In this document: piece after piece, positions 1 through 10,918 of the stretch
Numbering within the stretch: the first letter of the stretch is position 1
Layout: each line of letters opens with the position of its first letter
Source of the DNA: Glebionis coronaria
Lineage: Eukaryota > Streptophyta > Magnoliopsida > Asterales > Asteraceae
Length of the DNA: 64,000 nt
Assembly: GCA_025667525.1 (NCBI GenBank)
Contig: CM046875.1
Coordinates: 288,256,140 to 288,320,139 of the forward strand
Direction of reading: 5' to 3'
Program-made: the position numbers and the translations under genes
The notes under the pieces: model-generated
Told to the model about the DNA's origin: nothing
The model's input: only the letters and a program-made list of their open reading frames with translations
Databases searched by the model: none

Positions 1-787
1 TGGGTTATGGTGAGGAGAGGGCCAATTAAAGATCTGCACGTTTTGAGCTCTTATCCCTTTGATTTTCGTCTAATTAAAACTGGGGGTGGGGTAGGGTTCT
101 TGTTAATTAGGGGTTAGTTTGATTTGTTTTGGGTTTAAACAAGTTTAAAAACTTGTTAGTGGAGGGAAAAAAAAAAGGATTAAGTGGGATTAACCGGGTG
201 TTGACCAAGCTTAATTAGAAAACCGGGTTTAATGTTTGGGCTTGGGTGGGTGGATTGGGCTTGTGTTTGGTAATTACATTACCAGTCCAACAGTAATGTA
301 GTAACCCGTTTACTAATTGCATAGTTAGTCCAAAATGCAATATCTTGTTAACTTTCTTTCACAACCAGTCCAAAATGATTTGCAAATCAAGTCCTTTAGT
401 CCCTTTATGCTAACTTTAGCATATTTAACCATTCTCCAAGGGTCTTTCTTGCACATACTTCAATCTTCAAGGGTCACACTTGCACTTTTAACATTTTGAA
501 GGGTTGAAAGTGTCAAGTTCTTCAAAGATGAGGGGCCATTTTTGCCAATTCTTCAAACTTGAGGGGTCTTTTTGCAAAATTCCAAATTTGAGCTTGGTTC
601 ATTGTGCGTCTTCGTTTCCCGTGTTCGTTTTTGATTGATTCTTGTTTTCTTTTGCCAATTCCTCAATATCCGTACCTAAAAATACACAAGTAACAAACAC
701 GAGCATATATTTGGCATGTTTTATGATATTTTATGCAATTTAAGGCCGTTTTGGACGATGAGACCATGTATAAAAGCAGTCTCATCA
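1..787 (+). mobile_element. 3'-terminal part of an LTR (family shared with 23196-24018)
   Basis: This segment ends in GTCTCATCA at 787, exactly where the Athila integrase frame is interrupted. A diverged copy with the same order of blocks and the same CTCATCA end lies at 23196-24018; shared blocks include the TTCGTTTCCC.TGTTCG stretch (about 610-632) and the CTTCAAGGGTC-type units (about 430-560). The other end lies left of the window, so I cannot tell a solo LTR from the end of a full element. No coding capacity is seen. The strand is arbitrary, set to match the second copy. Confidence 0.6.
340..570. repeat. Degenerate tandem CTTCAAxxxTxAGGGGTC units inside the LTR
   Basis: Imperfect units of roughly 40-50 bp, each with a 'cttcaa..ttgaggggtcntttttgca' type core, follow one another. 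The homologous copy near 23640-23810 has the same units. They are non-coding and diverged. Confidence 0.5.
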
Positions 788-1148
788 TACCCCATACGTC
801 AAAGATTTCACATTCTTGTATGACATTTTGAGGCATCTCATCTTTATGTGTGATCTTGCCTTGTCTTTGGCATGCATCACAATGGTTAAGCATTTCGTGT
901 GCATCACGATAAATGGTGGGCCAATAAAATCCAGAGTCGAAAACTTTCTTCGCGGTGTAATTAGGACCAAAGTGACCACCGGTGGGTCCTTTGTGGCAAG
1001 CTTCTAGGATTAGTAAAGCTGCCGGCCCATCAACACACCGACGAATGACAAGATCAGCACATTGTTTGAAAAGGTAAGGGTCGTCCCAAAAATAGTGCCT
1101 AATGTCTTTAAAGAACTTTTTCTTTTGGTGGGACGCTAACCCTTCCAT
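788..1148 (-). pseudogene. pol: Athila integrase, N-terminal zinc-binding part only
   Basis: Integrase would insert element cDNA into the chromosome. About 120 codons are recognisable: the HHCC zinc-binding region with GGHFG near residues 57-61, FYWPT near 74-78 and CDACQ near 90-94. The match ends at ...FDVWG, just before the Asp that opens the catalytic core in this family. From 787 on the sequence belongs to another repeat, so the D,D,E core is absent. Upstream on the same strand (about 1149-1400) a recognisable RNase H-to-integrase linker with ADHLSRLE carries at least three in-frame stops. The call is secure as a fragment and the loss comes from insertion, not gradual decay alone. Confidence 0.85.
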
Positions 1149-1400
1149 GAGAATTCAACCCGCCAAATAGTTTGCAATGTCCGCAAACCATGGGGTTTCA
1201 TCAAGATTGGAGTTAATAGACATCAAGGCCTCAAGGGGAAAAGATTCATTAATCTCTTGATTTGGGAGCTCCCCTTGATAAGGATCCTCAAGTCTACTAA
1301 GATGATCCGCGGCTAGGTTTTCCGCTATCTTTTTATCACGAATTTCAAATTTAATTTCTTGAAGGAGTAAAACCTAACGAAGAAGTCTTGGCTTGGAATC

Positions 1401-1806
1401 TTACTTAGTTAACAAGTACTTCAATGCGGAATGATCGGTATACACAATGGTGGTGGAAAGAACAAGATAGGAGCGGAATTTTTCAAAAGCATACACTACA
1501 GCTAAAAGCTCTTTTTCGGTAGTGGTATAATGCAATTGAGCCCTCGTCATTGTCTTGCTAGCATAATGGATTGGTTGGAAGTTTTTGTTCACTCTTTGTC
1601 CCAAAACCGCTCCAATAGCAAAATCGCTAGCATCACACATCAATTCAAAAGGTAACTCCCAATTAGGGGTAACCAAGACCGATTCCTTAGTTAATTTATC
1701 CTTAAGAAGATTGAAAGATTCGAGACACTCTTTAGAAAAGATAAAAGGAGTATCTTTTTCCAAGAGGTGGGTCATCGGGCGAGCGATCTTAGAAAAATCT
1801 TGAATG
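1401..1806 (-). pseudogene. pol: Athila RNase H domain and RT-RNase H connection
   Basis: This is the RNase H part of the polyprotein, which degrades the RNA strand of the RNA:DNA hybrid. Visible motifs are the CDASDFAIGAVLGQ catalytic-Asp region, the TTTEKELLAVVYA Glu-containing helix and YTDHSALKYL with its Asp, all in order. The preceding connection, with FLGHAGFYR, runs from about 1990 but has a TGA in place of an Arg codon at about 1801-1803. The frame ends in a stop shortly after KYLL, where the family normally continues into the integrase linker. The segment is non-functional but well preserved in sequence. Confidence 0.85.
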
Positions 1807-2009
1807 AATCAACGATAGAAGCCCGCATGACCAAGGAAACTTCTCACACCCTTCACGGTTGAAGGTGGAGGTAATTTAGCAATCACTTCAACTTTAGCAC
1901 GGTCGACTTCAAGACCGGCTTTGGAAATTTTATGACCAAGAACAATACCTTCTTTTACCATGAAATGGCATTTTTCCCAATTAAGAACGAGACGAGTGTC
2001 TTTACACCG

Positions 2010-3269
2010 TTAGAGCATTCGTTCTAAATTGGCAAGGCAAGTAGAAAAAGAATCACCATTGACCGAGAAATCATCCATGAAGACTTCCATAGTTTCTTCA
2101 ACCATGTCATGGAAGATATCCATCATACACCTTTGGAAAGTCCCAGGAGCATTGCATAAGCCAAAAGGCATTCTTTTGTAAGCAAATGTTCCATAAGGAC
2201 AAGTGAATGTGGTTTTCTCTTGGTCTTTAGGGTTGATGGGAATTTGAAAATACCCGGAGAAACCGTCTAAGAAGCAATAATAGTCATTACCCGCTAAACG
2301 CTCGAGCATTTGATCCATGAAAGGAAGAGGGAAATGATCCTTACGAGTGGCATCATTGAGCTTACGATAGTCGATGCAAACTCGCCAACCCGTAACAAGT
2401 CGAGTAGGAATCAACTCGTTGTTTTCATTGGGAACAACAGTTATTCCGCCTTTCATAGGCAGACAATGGACGAGACTAACCCATGACGAATCCGAAATAG
2501 GGTAAATCATTCCGGCATCTAGAAGTTTGATAACTTCTTTCTTGATGAATTCCTGAATTCTAGGATTAACCCTTCTTTGGCTTGGGATTGCGGGTTTAAA
2601 GTCATCTTCCATGAGAATTTTATGAGTACAAAAGTTTGGATCAATTCCGCGGATATCGGAAATTTTCCAAGCAATTGCTTTCTTATGATTCTTCAGCACG
2701 TCGATAAGTCGAGATTTTTCTTCTTCTTTCAAGTCCTTTGCGATGATGACGGGTAACTTCTTATTGTCTTTAAGGAACACGTATTCGAGATGAGACGGTA
2801 GATCCTTAAGCTCTAAATCCGGTGGATTTTCGATGGAAGGTTTAGTCAAATTCGGATCATCGATTGTAACATCCTTAGGAGAAGGTGGAGAAATATGGTC
2901 CACATTGAGAAGTTTCTCAATGGTTCGAATGTCTTCTTCCCAATTGGTGGGAGAATCGTCACATTGTAAGTCCATATCCCCTAAAGTTGCTTCAAATTCT
3001 TTCAAAAGGAAATCACTTTCTCCAAATGGAGTAAGTGAGGGAGCAATAGAGGCAACGGTCTCAACAATGGGTAGAGAAGAAGAACCACGTTTACAAGCGT
3101 CTTTGAAATGCTCTTCACAAGCCTCATCAAGAACGTCAATGAAATTAATGCTCTCGTGTTCATAAGGTTGCTCAGAAAGTTTACCCATGTTGAAGACGAT
3201 TTTGTCGTCACCAACTCTCATGATTAATTTGCCCGCGGCTACATCAATGAGAGTGTGACCGGTCCTCAA
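2010..3269 (-). pseudogene. pol: Athila reverse transcriptase (with PR-RT linker)
   Basis: A 419-codon open stretch covers the PR-RT linker (about residues 1-215) and the fingers and palm of reverse transcriptase. The conserved WRVCIDYRKLN, DHFPLPF, FLDGFSGYFQI and PFGLCNAPGTFQ blocks are all seen, and FMDD (residues 397-400) takes the place of the YxDD active site, a usual variant in this lineage. A TAA then interrupts the thumb. Its first Met is not a true start: the reading frame should arrive from the protease through about 3300, where two one-base shifts have separated them. The domain would copy element RNA into cDNA in the virus-like particle; here it is broken. Confidence 0.9.
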
Positions 3270-4269
3270 GAATGGACGTCCAACGATTAATGTAACACGG
3301 GGTCAATCTCGTAGTCAACGACAACAAAATCCGACAGAAAGGTGAATTGTCGACACCGACGAAGACATCTTCGGCTATCCCCACCGGATAAGCAACCGTA
3401 CGGTTAGCTAATTCCAATGTCATTCGTGTGGGGACTAGCTCGGGTAGAGATAATTTTTTCCAAACACTTAATGACATTAAGTTTATACTAGCACCTAGAT
3501 CGGCTAGGGCCATACAATTCTCTACCCCGGCGAAGTTGCAAGGAATGAGAAAACGACCTGGATCACAAAGTTTGGTTGGTAATTTTCTTAAGAGCACTGC
3601 AGAGCAATTCTCATTAAGTTGGGTCTGAGCGATATCAAGGAGTTTCTCCTTATCACTAAGAAGATCTTTAAATATTTTAGCATACTTCAGCATGTGAGCG
3701 AGAGCCTCAGCGAAGGAGAGGTTGAAATTCAGTTGTTTAAACATTTTAAGAAAGTTAGAAACCCGAATATCATCCTTGTTCTTCAACTTCTCTTTCCTCA
3801 ACCTTGAGGGATAAGGTATATTAGGTCGAGATGAAGGATTTGGAATGGAATTCTCACTCACATCCTTAGGTGGTGGAGGGGTGGGGTTGGAAGGTAAAGG
3901 AATTGGGAAAAGTTGCTCTTTTTCCTTAGTCACAATCACAGGAGTAGGTGTAGGAATCTCGGGTTCCTTATAACCTTTTCCACTTCGAGTGGTGATTGCT
4001 TTCATCTCTCCTCTTGGGTTAGCAACGGTGTTACTCGGAAGAGAACCCAAAGTAGCGGGTTGATTACTTTGGAAAAACGAAGCCATCATATCTCTTAAGT
4101 CGTTCGTTTGATTGCTCAACGAAGTTCGCATGTCGTTCCTTAGCTCGGCTCGAATATCGTTCCCTTGTTTCGCCGTGTCACCCTTCAAGTTAATGAGTTG
4201 GCTTTGAAGGTTCGTCACCATCTCTCTATTGGTCCTCATGTAAGTTTCTAGGTCTTGGTTCAATGCCAT
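3244..4269 (-). pseudogene. pol: Athila Gag C-terminus and aspartic protease
   Basis: The 341-codon frame begins in the Gag C-terminal region (Asn/Gln-rich, then Pro-rich) and reaches a retropepsin-like segment with ALADLGASINLM as the active-site Asp motif; the DLGAS form is usual in Athila. The protease would cut the Gag-Pol polyprotein. At about 3345 and 3325 two single-base shifts break the run into RT. On its upstream side, 4270-4451 is also out of frame with Gag. The first Met is only an open-frame boundary, not a biological start. Confidence 0.8.
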
Positions 4270-4451
4270 GGGTTGATTGAGAGGTGGGGCTTGGTAAGCT
4301 TGATTATTTCCTTGAGGTTGATATGGGTTTCTTTGGGATTGATATTGATTGGCAGCTCAAGGTTGGCTTTGATTGTTTCTATTGAAGGTTTGTTGGTTTT
4401 GGTTTTGAGGAGGAAAACCGGGTGGAGATAGAAAGTTGTTGGAACGATAAC

Positions 4452-5522
4452 TTAGCAAGTTACGGTCTCCTTGAGGGCGAGCCTGATAGCCTCCCGTGGA
4501 ATAGTTACCGTATGCCGCGTTATCATTTTCACAAAGATTGCCTTGGGTAGAGGGAAATCATTGTAAGAATGAGGACCACCGCACGTTTCACAAGAAATAG
4601 CAACAGCTTTAGCTTGTTGATTTTGGTTAGTAACCAAAAGTTGCATATTTTTGCTCATTTCGACCATTGCGCGGGTCATTTCGGTCATATCAGGGTTGGA
4701 AGAAGTAGAAGAAACATTGACTCTCGGGTTTGATCTTGAGGATGCGGATGAATCCCAATTCTTGTGGTGAGTAGTCATGTTTTCAATTAACTCTCTACAC
4801 TCCTCCGGTCTCCTTTTCATAAAAGTACCACCGGCGGCGGCATTAATCGTATCACGATCACAAAAAGTGAGACCGTTGTAGAAAGTATCAATGAGACTGA
4901 CGGGGAACATGTTATGATTTGGACAACGGTCGATCAAAACATTGTAGCGTTCCCAAGCATCGAAAAGTAATTCATCATTTTCTTGAGTGAATCCACTAAT
5001 TTGGTTCCGAAGGCTAGTGACCATGGAGGGTGGAAAGAAGCGCGACAAAAAGCGTTGAGTCATCTCATCCCATGTATGAATAGAATTTTTAGGGAGACGG
5101 TCAAACCATTTCTCGGCATGGTGGGATAAAATGTGTAGGAAGAGATGTAGGCGAAAGAAATCCATAGTAACACCGGAAAGTTTCATGCTTTGGGTGACGG
5201 TAATAAATTTGTCGAGATGTTTATTAGCATCATCATCCGGTAATCCGCGAAACGGGTAAGCATTTTGAACTTGCTGGATCATGTGATGCTTCAACGAAAA
5301 TTCAGGAGCCGTGATTTGCATCGGCGCAATCGGTCCTTCGCATCCGTTCATGGTTGGTTGACAAAGCTCCTCCATTGTGCGTAGGTCGGGTTGTGGGCCA
5401 TTGTTGTTGTTATTATTATTCATGTTGGGGTGGGGTGGGTTGTTATTATTGTTATGCACACCGGCCATATCTAAGTCTCTAAGAGTCTCGGGCTCAGAAT
5501 AAGACGTAGATCGAGTACGCAT
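4452..5522 (-). pseudogene. gag: Athila Gag
   Basis: This is the capsid/nucleocapsid precursor. The 356-codon frame starts with ATG at 5522, about 180 bases after the PBS, with an Asn-repeat stretch near residues 24-42. The retrotransposon Gag domain follows, with YPFRGLPDDDANKHL and FFPPSMVTSLRNQI (about residues 88-185). Near the end a zinc-knuckle-like CETCGGPHSYND has Phe where Cys is expected, immediately followed by a frameshift (about 4550), so the reading runs out at 4452. The 182 bases to the next frame (4270-4451) still resemble the Asn/Gln-rich Gag tail. It is decayed but clearly Athila-like. Confidence 0.85.
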
Positions 5523-5700
5523 ACACTAAAATGAAATAAAATATTTTTGGTTTTTTATCTTTTTTATTGTTTTTGGATTTTTGAAAATTTTATATTTTTT
5601 TAGGATTTTTGAAAATTTTTGTGCTTGAAAATAACGTTCCCAAAAGAACGGTTCCCAAAATCCAATTTTTCTCACTAAAAACCGTTAATCTTTACGAAAA
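5523..5700 (-). other. Athila untranslated leader
   Basis: AT-rich sequence with no reading frame lies between the primer-binding site and the Gag start. The only structure I notice is repeated 'tttttgaaaatttt' runs near 5570-5620. Confidence 0.5.
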
Positions 5701-5718
5701 GAGCCGGCAGCGGCGCCA
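5701..5718 (-). promoter_or_regulatory. Primer-binding site, tRNA-Asp type
   Basis: On the minus strand the sequence TGGCGCCGCTGCCGGCTC follows the 5' LTR end by two bases. It closely matches the TGGCGCCGTTGCCGG site typical of Athila elements, which prime reverse transcription with tRNA-Asp. It fixes both the orientation and the LTR end at 5721. Confidence 0.85.
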
Positions 5719-6004
5719 TTTGATTTATGACTTTTTTGTGTTCTCTCTTTAAAGTGTTGATCGTACTCGATTCAATTCGAATTGATCACAGTCTATAGTG
5801 GAATTATTGTAATTGGTAACTAAAAAGGGGGAGCTTTTGAGATTATCTATTTTAAACTAAGACAAACGAAAAATGTAAAGAAAATAAGCACGTTTAAAAC
5901 TAAATTAAAAATAAACTTAAAAAATGAAATGAAATAAAACAAGGCAAAAAAATGGCGGGAAAGGAATGAACTCAAAATAAAACAACTATGTAAAATAGAC
6001 AAAA

Positions 6005-6365
6005 TATTGTGATGGAGGTTATCACAATACACAGGGCTATCGCAATACTAGTTCAATTTCTATCGCAATGTTTAGGTCATTACAATGTTCATCTGTCGCA
6101 AAGCATACGTATCGCAATATGTAAGATATTGCAATGTTACTGGCTGTCGGAATATTCAAAACAAATTCTATCGCAATGCATAAACTGTCGCAATGTAGCA
6201 ATTGAAATTTGAGCAGCGTTTCGTCACAATAAGCCTTAAATCCCGATCGTAATCCTCGATCAGAATAAGGGGGAATCGCAATACGTCGATCGCAATGTAG
6301 AAACCCTAAGGGTTATTGCGATCGCAAAGCTAGATCGGAATGAGGCTGTCGCATGTAACCGCTAG
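6005..6365 (-). repeat. Array of short TTGCGAT-type words in the Athila LTR
   Basis: On the plus strand about 15-20 copies of atcgcaat or gtcgcaat and one-base variants are scattered at irregular spacing through about 350 bp (for example 6037-6050, 6110-6120, 6171-6200, 6266-6290). On the LTR sense strand they read ATTGCGAT/ATTGCGAC. The solo Athila LTR has a related GCGATC/ACGATC array in the same position. Confidence 0.7.
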
Positions 6366-6933
6366 GCTTTAGTGATGGAAAAGCACAAAGTATTCGGATG
6401 GAGTACAATAAGCTAACAACCAAAATGCACTTAACCAAAACTTAATAAAATCAATATTAAGGAGAACTAAATAAGCTACAAATGAAAAACTTCAAGAACA
6501 CTAAATAAGCAAAATTTATAAAATAAAGTTTTAAAGGATGAAACTTTTTAAGAAAACTTAAAATAAAATAAGCTAAACACAAAATAAGCCAAAAAGCATA
6601 ACAAGCTTAAAGCTTAAATCGTATAAAAACATAGATATGAACAAAAAGATAAACTTTTTGATCAAATAAACATTAAGATTAAGCAATATGCATACTTAAT
6701 CCGAATCAAGATTAAAATCAAAAACAAGAAAGGTAGAATAAGATGGATAATGAAAAGCTTAAACTTGAACTTGTAGATTAATGATCCAAAATACAAGATT
6801 AAATGAAAGCTTGAACATGAAAAGAAAAGATGAAGTTTTCCTAGTGAGAGAAAGTTAAGCACTTTCTCTCTCTAAAAATTAAAACTACAAAAGAAAAATG
6901 AAGAGTAACTCTTTTAGCTCTATTTTCTAAACT

Positions 6934-6942
6934 ATATATAGG
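6934..6942 (-). promoter_or_regulatory. Probable TATA box of the Athila LTR
   Basis: CTATATATAG on the minus strand sits just upstream of the conserved purine/pyrimidine block. It corresponds in position to TATAAATA at 40197 in the solo LTR, so it is a plausible U3 promoter. It is inferred from position and sequence only. Confidence 0.55.
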
Positions 6943-7376
6943 AGGTGGAAAGTGCATGTGTCTTCTCTCTTTCTTCATATTTTCTCGACTTTTAAATAAC
7001 TCGTCTTTCTCGACTTTGTCTCGGGATTAGTCGAACGATAACTTGAACTCGTCTTCTAATTTTCTTCTTTTAGTAGACTTGGTTCTTCGACATTGTTAAA
7101 CTTCCGTCTTTAGACTTTTTCTTCGATAATTCTTCAGAATAGGTCTTTGACTTCCGTTCTTCTTGCACTTTTGATCTTTTGACTTCGTCTTTTGTCTTTT
7201 TCTTCGATAAAAGCCCGTGAAAGCCCGTGTTTTCCCCCTTTTTCATATTTTAATCATTAAACACAATAAAAATACAAAACACACATAACTCTGACTTTTA
7301 CGACATAAAATACACGTTTTGGTCTTGTTATTATTGGAAATAAGTGGTAAAAGGATAAGTGTTTTCACACTTATTA

Positions 7377-7933
7377 GTGAACGTATCATTGAGGGCCCGA
7401 AGCTGATTGAGGTGAACAACGAGAAGGTCGCCATTTCCAAGGATAAGCTTAAGGACGCTCGTGCTCGTTTGAAAAGCTATGTTGACAAACACCGCAAATC
7501 ACTAGAATTTGAGTCGGGTAATCAGGTTTTATTGAAAGTATCACCTGCACGAGGAGTCAGACGTTTTGGTCTTAAGGACAAGCTTAGTTCTCGTTTCATA
7601 GGACCGTTCGAGATCCTCGATCGTGTCGGTGAGGTTTCATATCATTTGGCGTTACCTCCTCAGTTATCTCATGTTCATAACGTGTTTCACGTGTCGTTAC
7701 TCCGAGGTTACAATTATCATCATCTGCACGTTGTCACGTATCCACTCGATCAGATTTGGGAGGACCTATCCTACGTTGAGGAATCTGAAGACATTTGAAA
7801 TCGTCAAGATCGGATCATGAGGAGAAAGACTATTCCATTTGTCAAGATCCTTTGGAGGAACCATCTTGAGCGGGAAGCCACTTGGGAAACGGATGAGTCT
7901 ATCCTGATTTCTTATCATCACTTTCTTTCATGA
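7377..7933 (+). pseudogene. pol: Tekay integrase C-terminus with chromodomain
   Basis: The frame enters from the interrupted upstream part at about 7383. It shows the integrase C-terminal GPKLIE, the LKSYVDKHRKSLEFESG and KLSSRFIGPFEIL (GPF/Y module) blocks, then the LSHVHNVFHVSLLR block. A TGA at 7796-7798 stops it. Reading on in the same frame gives a chromodomain-like tail, with RRKTIPFVKILWRNH and EREATWETDES, ending at TGA 7931-7933. Chromodomains of this group are thought to guide integration to marked chromatin. Only one nonsense codon separates it from an open frame here, but the catalytic part is not in the window. Confidence 0.88.
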
Positions 7934-7990
7934 TCCGGGTATGTTCTTTTCAGTCTTGTCACATTTCTAACTCGAGGACGAATTATTCTT

Positions 7991-8005
7991 TTAGAGGGGA
8001 AGAGG
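7991..8005 (+). other. Polypurine tract of the Tekay element
   Basis: TTTAGAGGGGAAGAGG lies immediately before the TG of the LTR. Just upstream is the CTCGAGGACGAATT block that is also found near the PPT of the non-coding element at 10919-21089. It serves as the plus-strand DNA primer. Confidence 0.8.
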
Positions 8006-10646
8006 TGTAAAACCTACATAAAATACATGAAAATACCTATTAATTAAAACTCTAATTAATGCATGACAAGTCTTATGTATATTAAATGATTAACGACAAG
8101 TATTTACGTATATTATATAATACATGACTAGATAAAGTACGAATTACAATACACGAGAAATTAAATAACACGAAACATATATGTAAGGGGTGTTTGGCCG
8201 CCGGATTTAAAAGAAAGAAAAAGAGGCCCAAGGCCTGACCCCGTTTTTAAAATTATCAAACACATGGGTTTTAATTTCATTTTACACAAGTTACAAAAAA
8301 TAAGAAACTAGGGTTGGTGTTGGTTTAGCCGCCGGCAGAAAAAGACAAAAAGGGGGAGAAAAGCTTGAGTTGGATCTTTGATCATTCGGGTATACACGTG
8401 TTTGTTCATCCTTAATTCATCTCTTACGACATTACATCAAATCTTTCTTTCTTATTTAATTTTACAAGTAAAGCATATACGAATCTAATTATATAAATGA
8501 AAACATGTTATTTGATTAAAACATGAATTAAATCGGGTTTGGTTGTTTTGGGTTTGCACGGAAACCGAGAGCTGGTGCTCTCGGTGGGCTTTTGGACCAG
8601 CCGCAAGCCAATAGTGGCTACTTTGGCTAATCGGCTACAACCCCTAGCTAGCCACGGTGGCATTTTTGGGCGTAGCAGTGGCAACTAAGACCAAGGGGTC
8701 TTGGTGGGTGGCTGTTGCTTCCAGTGGGAAAACATGGGCTGTCGGCGAGATGTTTGGCTTTGCAGTGGGAACCGCAGCAACAAGGCTGCGGTGGTGGTTG
8801 TTGATTCGTGCAACCGAGACCATAAGGTCTCGGTGGGATTTGTTTGTGGGGCTCGGATAAACCGTAGGTTACAAAGAGGGGGTGTTTGGTTTTGTTTTTG
8901 TCTCGGCTTATTTTAAACTCGGGCTTAATTAAAAGATAACTTATTAATAATTAAATTATTGATCATGACTTATTTTATTTACTTGTTAATAACGCGAATT
9001 ATATAAAAGGGGCAAATAATTAATTGTAATAAGTTATAAGGAATGAAATATTATTTAATAATCAAAGTATATAACATGATATATTATTAATTAATAATTA
9101 TTTATAAACTTTAGTATATGAAAGTTAATTATTAAAATGGACTTATTAATACGATAATTATAATTTACCATGACTTATAATGAGTAGCTTATTTAATATA
9201 CATATTAAATCACGACTTATAAAACTAGCTTATTCGATAACAAGATAAATTACTTATGTATATTAAACGAGCATATTTCTAATTATGGAAACTTACTATT
9301 TATAGAAACCTGCTATTTTTGGAAACTTACTATATATGAAAACCTGCTATTTTTAGAAAGTTACTATATATGAAAACCTGCTATTTATAGAAAGTTACTA
9401 ATTATGGAAATACCAAGTGTAATAACACAAGAATCATGAAATACATAAATCAAGAACACATGAACATATAAAGTTAAGGAAAGACACGATAAACTATGAA
9501 CAAGTAACTAAAATCATGAATAAGTAACCAAGATCACGAACAAATAACTTATTAGTGAACAAACAACTCATACACATCCTTTATCATGTAGCTCGCGTGA
9601 AGTCGTAGTAGTACTTTTCCGCTGTTTGTCTCTATCACTACTTGCTGGACATAAGGTACGGATATTCCGTCCTTCAGTAGGTCATTTTTCTATGCATGAT
9701 TAGGATTCCCCGTTTGCTATGCCATCTGTTTTCCCCAAGTTTTCAAGTCTTAAAAACTTTTCATTGTTTCCATGCTATCATTTTAAGTTGCCCGAGCTAT
9801 ATACATGCATGACCATGACTTACATGACCACCTAGTTACAGAGGTACCGTAACCATGACACATGAGGCACCAGTGTCATGACTCTTCCACGATGAGAGTG
9901 ATTTCTCGCGGACCTTCACGTTTCATGTTGGCCATTATTATTATCCTGTGGGGCGTATGGATGCATCCTAGTTCATGTTTTTGTAGGTTTACACGTACAC
10001 GGTGATCGTTTAGTGTGTGCTCTACACTCCATCACATTGGAGTTGATCCCTCCACCCAGACTATTATTTATTAGAGGTCACCCATGTAATAACATGACGA
10101 GGTTACCCCTCTATGTATTCATGCACGTTGATTATATGTTATGACTTATATGAGCTCGTGGGCACTTAAGTTACATTGCATGCATAAGCATAAGACTTCT
10201 CAGTTCTAAATCTGTTTTTAAAACATCTTCCAGGTTTTCCAGGACTTACATATATTCCGCTGCTTTCATATATTTTACTCATATTTCAGTTATTTTTATC
10301 ATCATATATCCGTTCGCTGAGCGTATCGCTCAACCGTATTTTTCTTTCCATGTCCCAAACGGCAGGTACCCAAGGACAAACTTGAGCTTTGAGAGTACGT
10401 GCATAGGATGAAAGCTACCTTAACCTTCTTTCCTTTATGCGTCTTAATACTTATGTTTTAGTTGGACATATGTATTGTCCTTAAGTCTTCCTTTATTTTC
10501 ATTTATGTTGAGCTTATGTTCGGAGTTGATGTTTGATTCCGGATTTCCTATTGGTCATTTATGTTTAAGACATATTACCTTGTTATGCTTTGATGACACG
10601 CCATAATTATGACATAACGACCTCCTTGTTAAAGTGGGTCGTTACA
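8006..10646 (+). repeat. Tekay 3' LTR (2641 bp)
   Basis: The LTR begins TGTAAAACC after the PPT and ends GGGTCGTTACA, with TGTAA/TTACA inverted ends. It is alignable in blocks with the LTRs at 10919-13706 and 25074-28213 in inverse orientation, including the 'ccgagagc..gctctcgg' region (8566-8585) and the AACTTACTAT/AACCTGCTAT repeats. Open frames at 8657-8916 fall within this LTR and have no family resemblance. Confidence 0.85.
9285..9412 (+). repeat. Tandem repeat of GAAACTTACTAT / GAAAACCTGCTAT
   Basis: About three units of roughly 40 bp alternate 'acttactatatatg' with 'aacctgctatttttag'. The same motif in inverse orientation occurs at about 26440-26525 in the solo LTR and in reduced form near 12185-12230, so it is a family feature of these Tekay-type LTRs. 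Confidence 0.65.
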
Positions 10647-10918
10647 CAATGCCATTAGATCCGATTAAACAAACACTCCTCTTTTGGGTTTATAAGAACA
10701 CAACAAAAAGAATTTTCCAAAAAGATCAAGTAATAAGCTGGAAATAAGCAAAAACCAAAATGCATTAAATGCCAAAATAGTCGTTTTTGAGATTTAGAAA
10801 ACCTTAAGACCTGATTCTTTTTGCAAAACCTTGGAAATAAGATAAATAAGCTAAACAAAACAATAAATGGCCAATAAGCTCACAAGAACAAGCCGGATAA
10901 GCCAATAAGCACATTTGA
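10647..10918. other. Unassigned A-rich sequence, left flank of the 10.2-kb insertion
   Basis: This is AT-rich sequence with repeated 'aataagc' words and no reading frame of note. It ends in TTTGA, the target-site copy of the insertion at 10919, and continues in character at 21090. It may belong to another decayed element. Confidence 0.5.

Larger units (their letters stand above)
788..7376 (-). mobile_element. Athila-lineage Ty3/Gypsy retrotransposon, minus strand, 3' end missing
   Basis: Read on the minus strand the order is 5' LTR (7376-5721), tRNA-Asp-type PBS (5718-5701), leader, Gag (5522-4452), protease (4269-3244), RT (3269-2010), RNase H (1775-1401) and the zinc-finger part of integrase (1148-788). 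This is the Gypsy order, and the sequence motifs are of the Athila type. The element interrupts a Tekay integrase at 7376/7377 and is itself cut at 787/788. Stops and frameshifts separate every domain, so it is dead. Its 3' LTR is outside the window. Confidence 0.88.
5721..7376 (-). repeat. Athila 5' LTR (about 1.66 kb)
   Basis: The LTR lies between the PBS and the resumed Tekay integrase frame. It is homologous along its length to the plus-strand solo LTR at 39738-41473: the outer 'gtgtgaaaacac..atccttttaccacttattt' block, the region after the TATA box with 'tagagagagaaagt..tcaactttctctcactagga', and the downstream pyrimidine-rich stretch. The outer terminus reads TTATTA rather than the TATCA inferred from the solo LTR, which looks like a C-to-T change. 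It is non-coding; small open frames here are spurious. Confidence 0.8.
7377..10646 (+). mobile_element. 3' end of a Tekay-type chromovirus (Ty3/Gypsy)
   Basis: Plus-strand order is the integrase C-terminal part, a chromodomain, a polypurine tract, and a 2.64-kb 3' LTR with TGTAA/TTACA ends. The 5' part lies beyond the Athila insertion and left of the window. The base following the LTR starts CAATG, a candidate TSD copy whose partner cannot be seen. Confidence 0.85.

Noticed and set aside
8657..8916. Two overlapping small frames in the Tekay LTR
   Set aside because: They lie wholly inside the LTR, have no recognisable motif, and are not conserved in the related LTRs.
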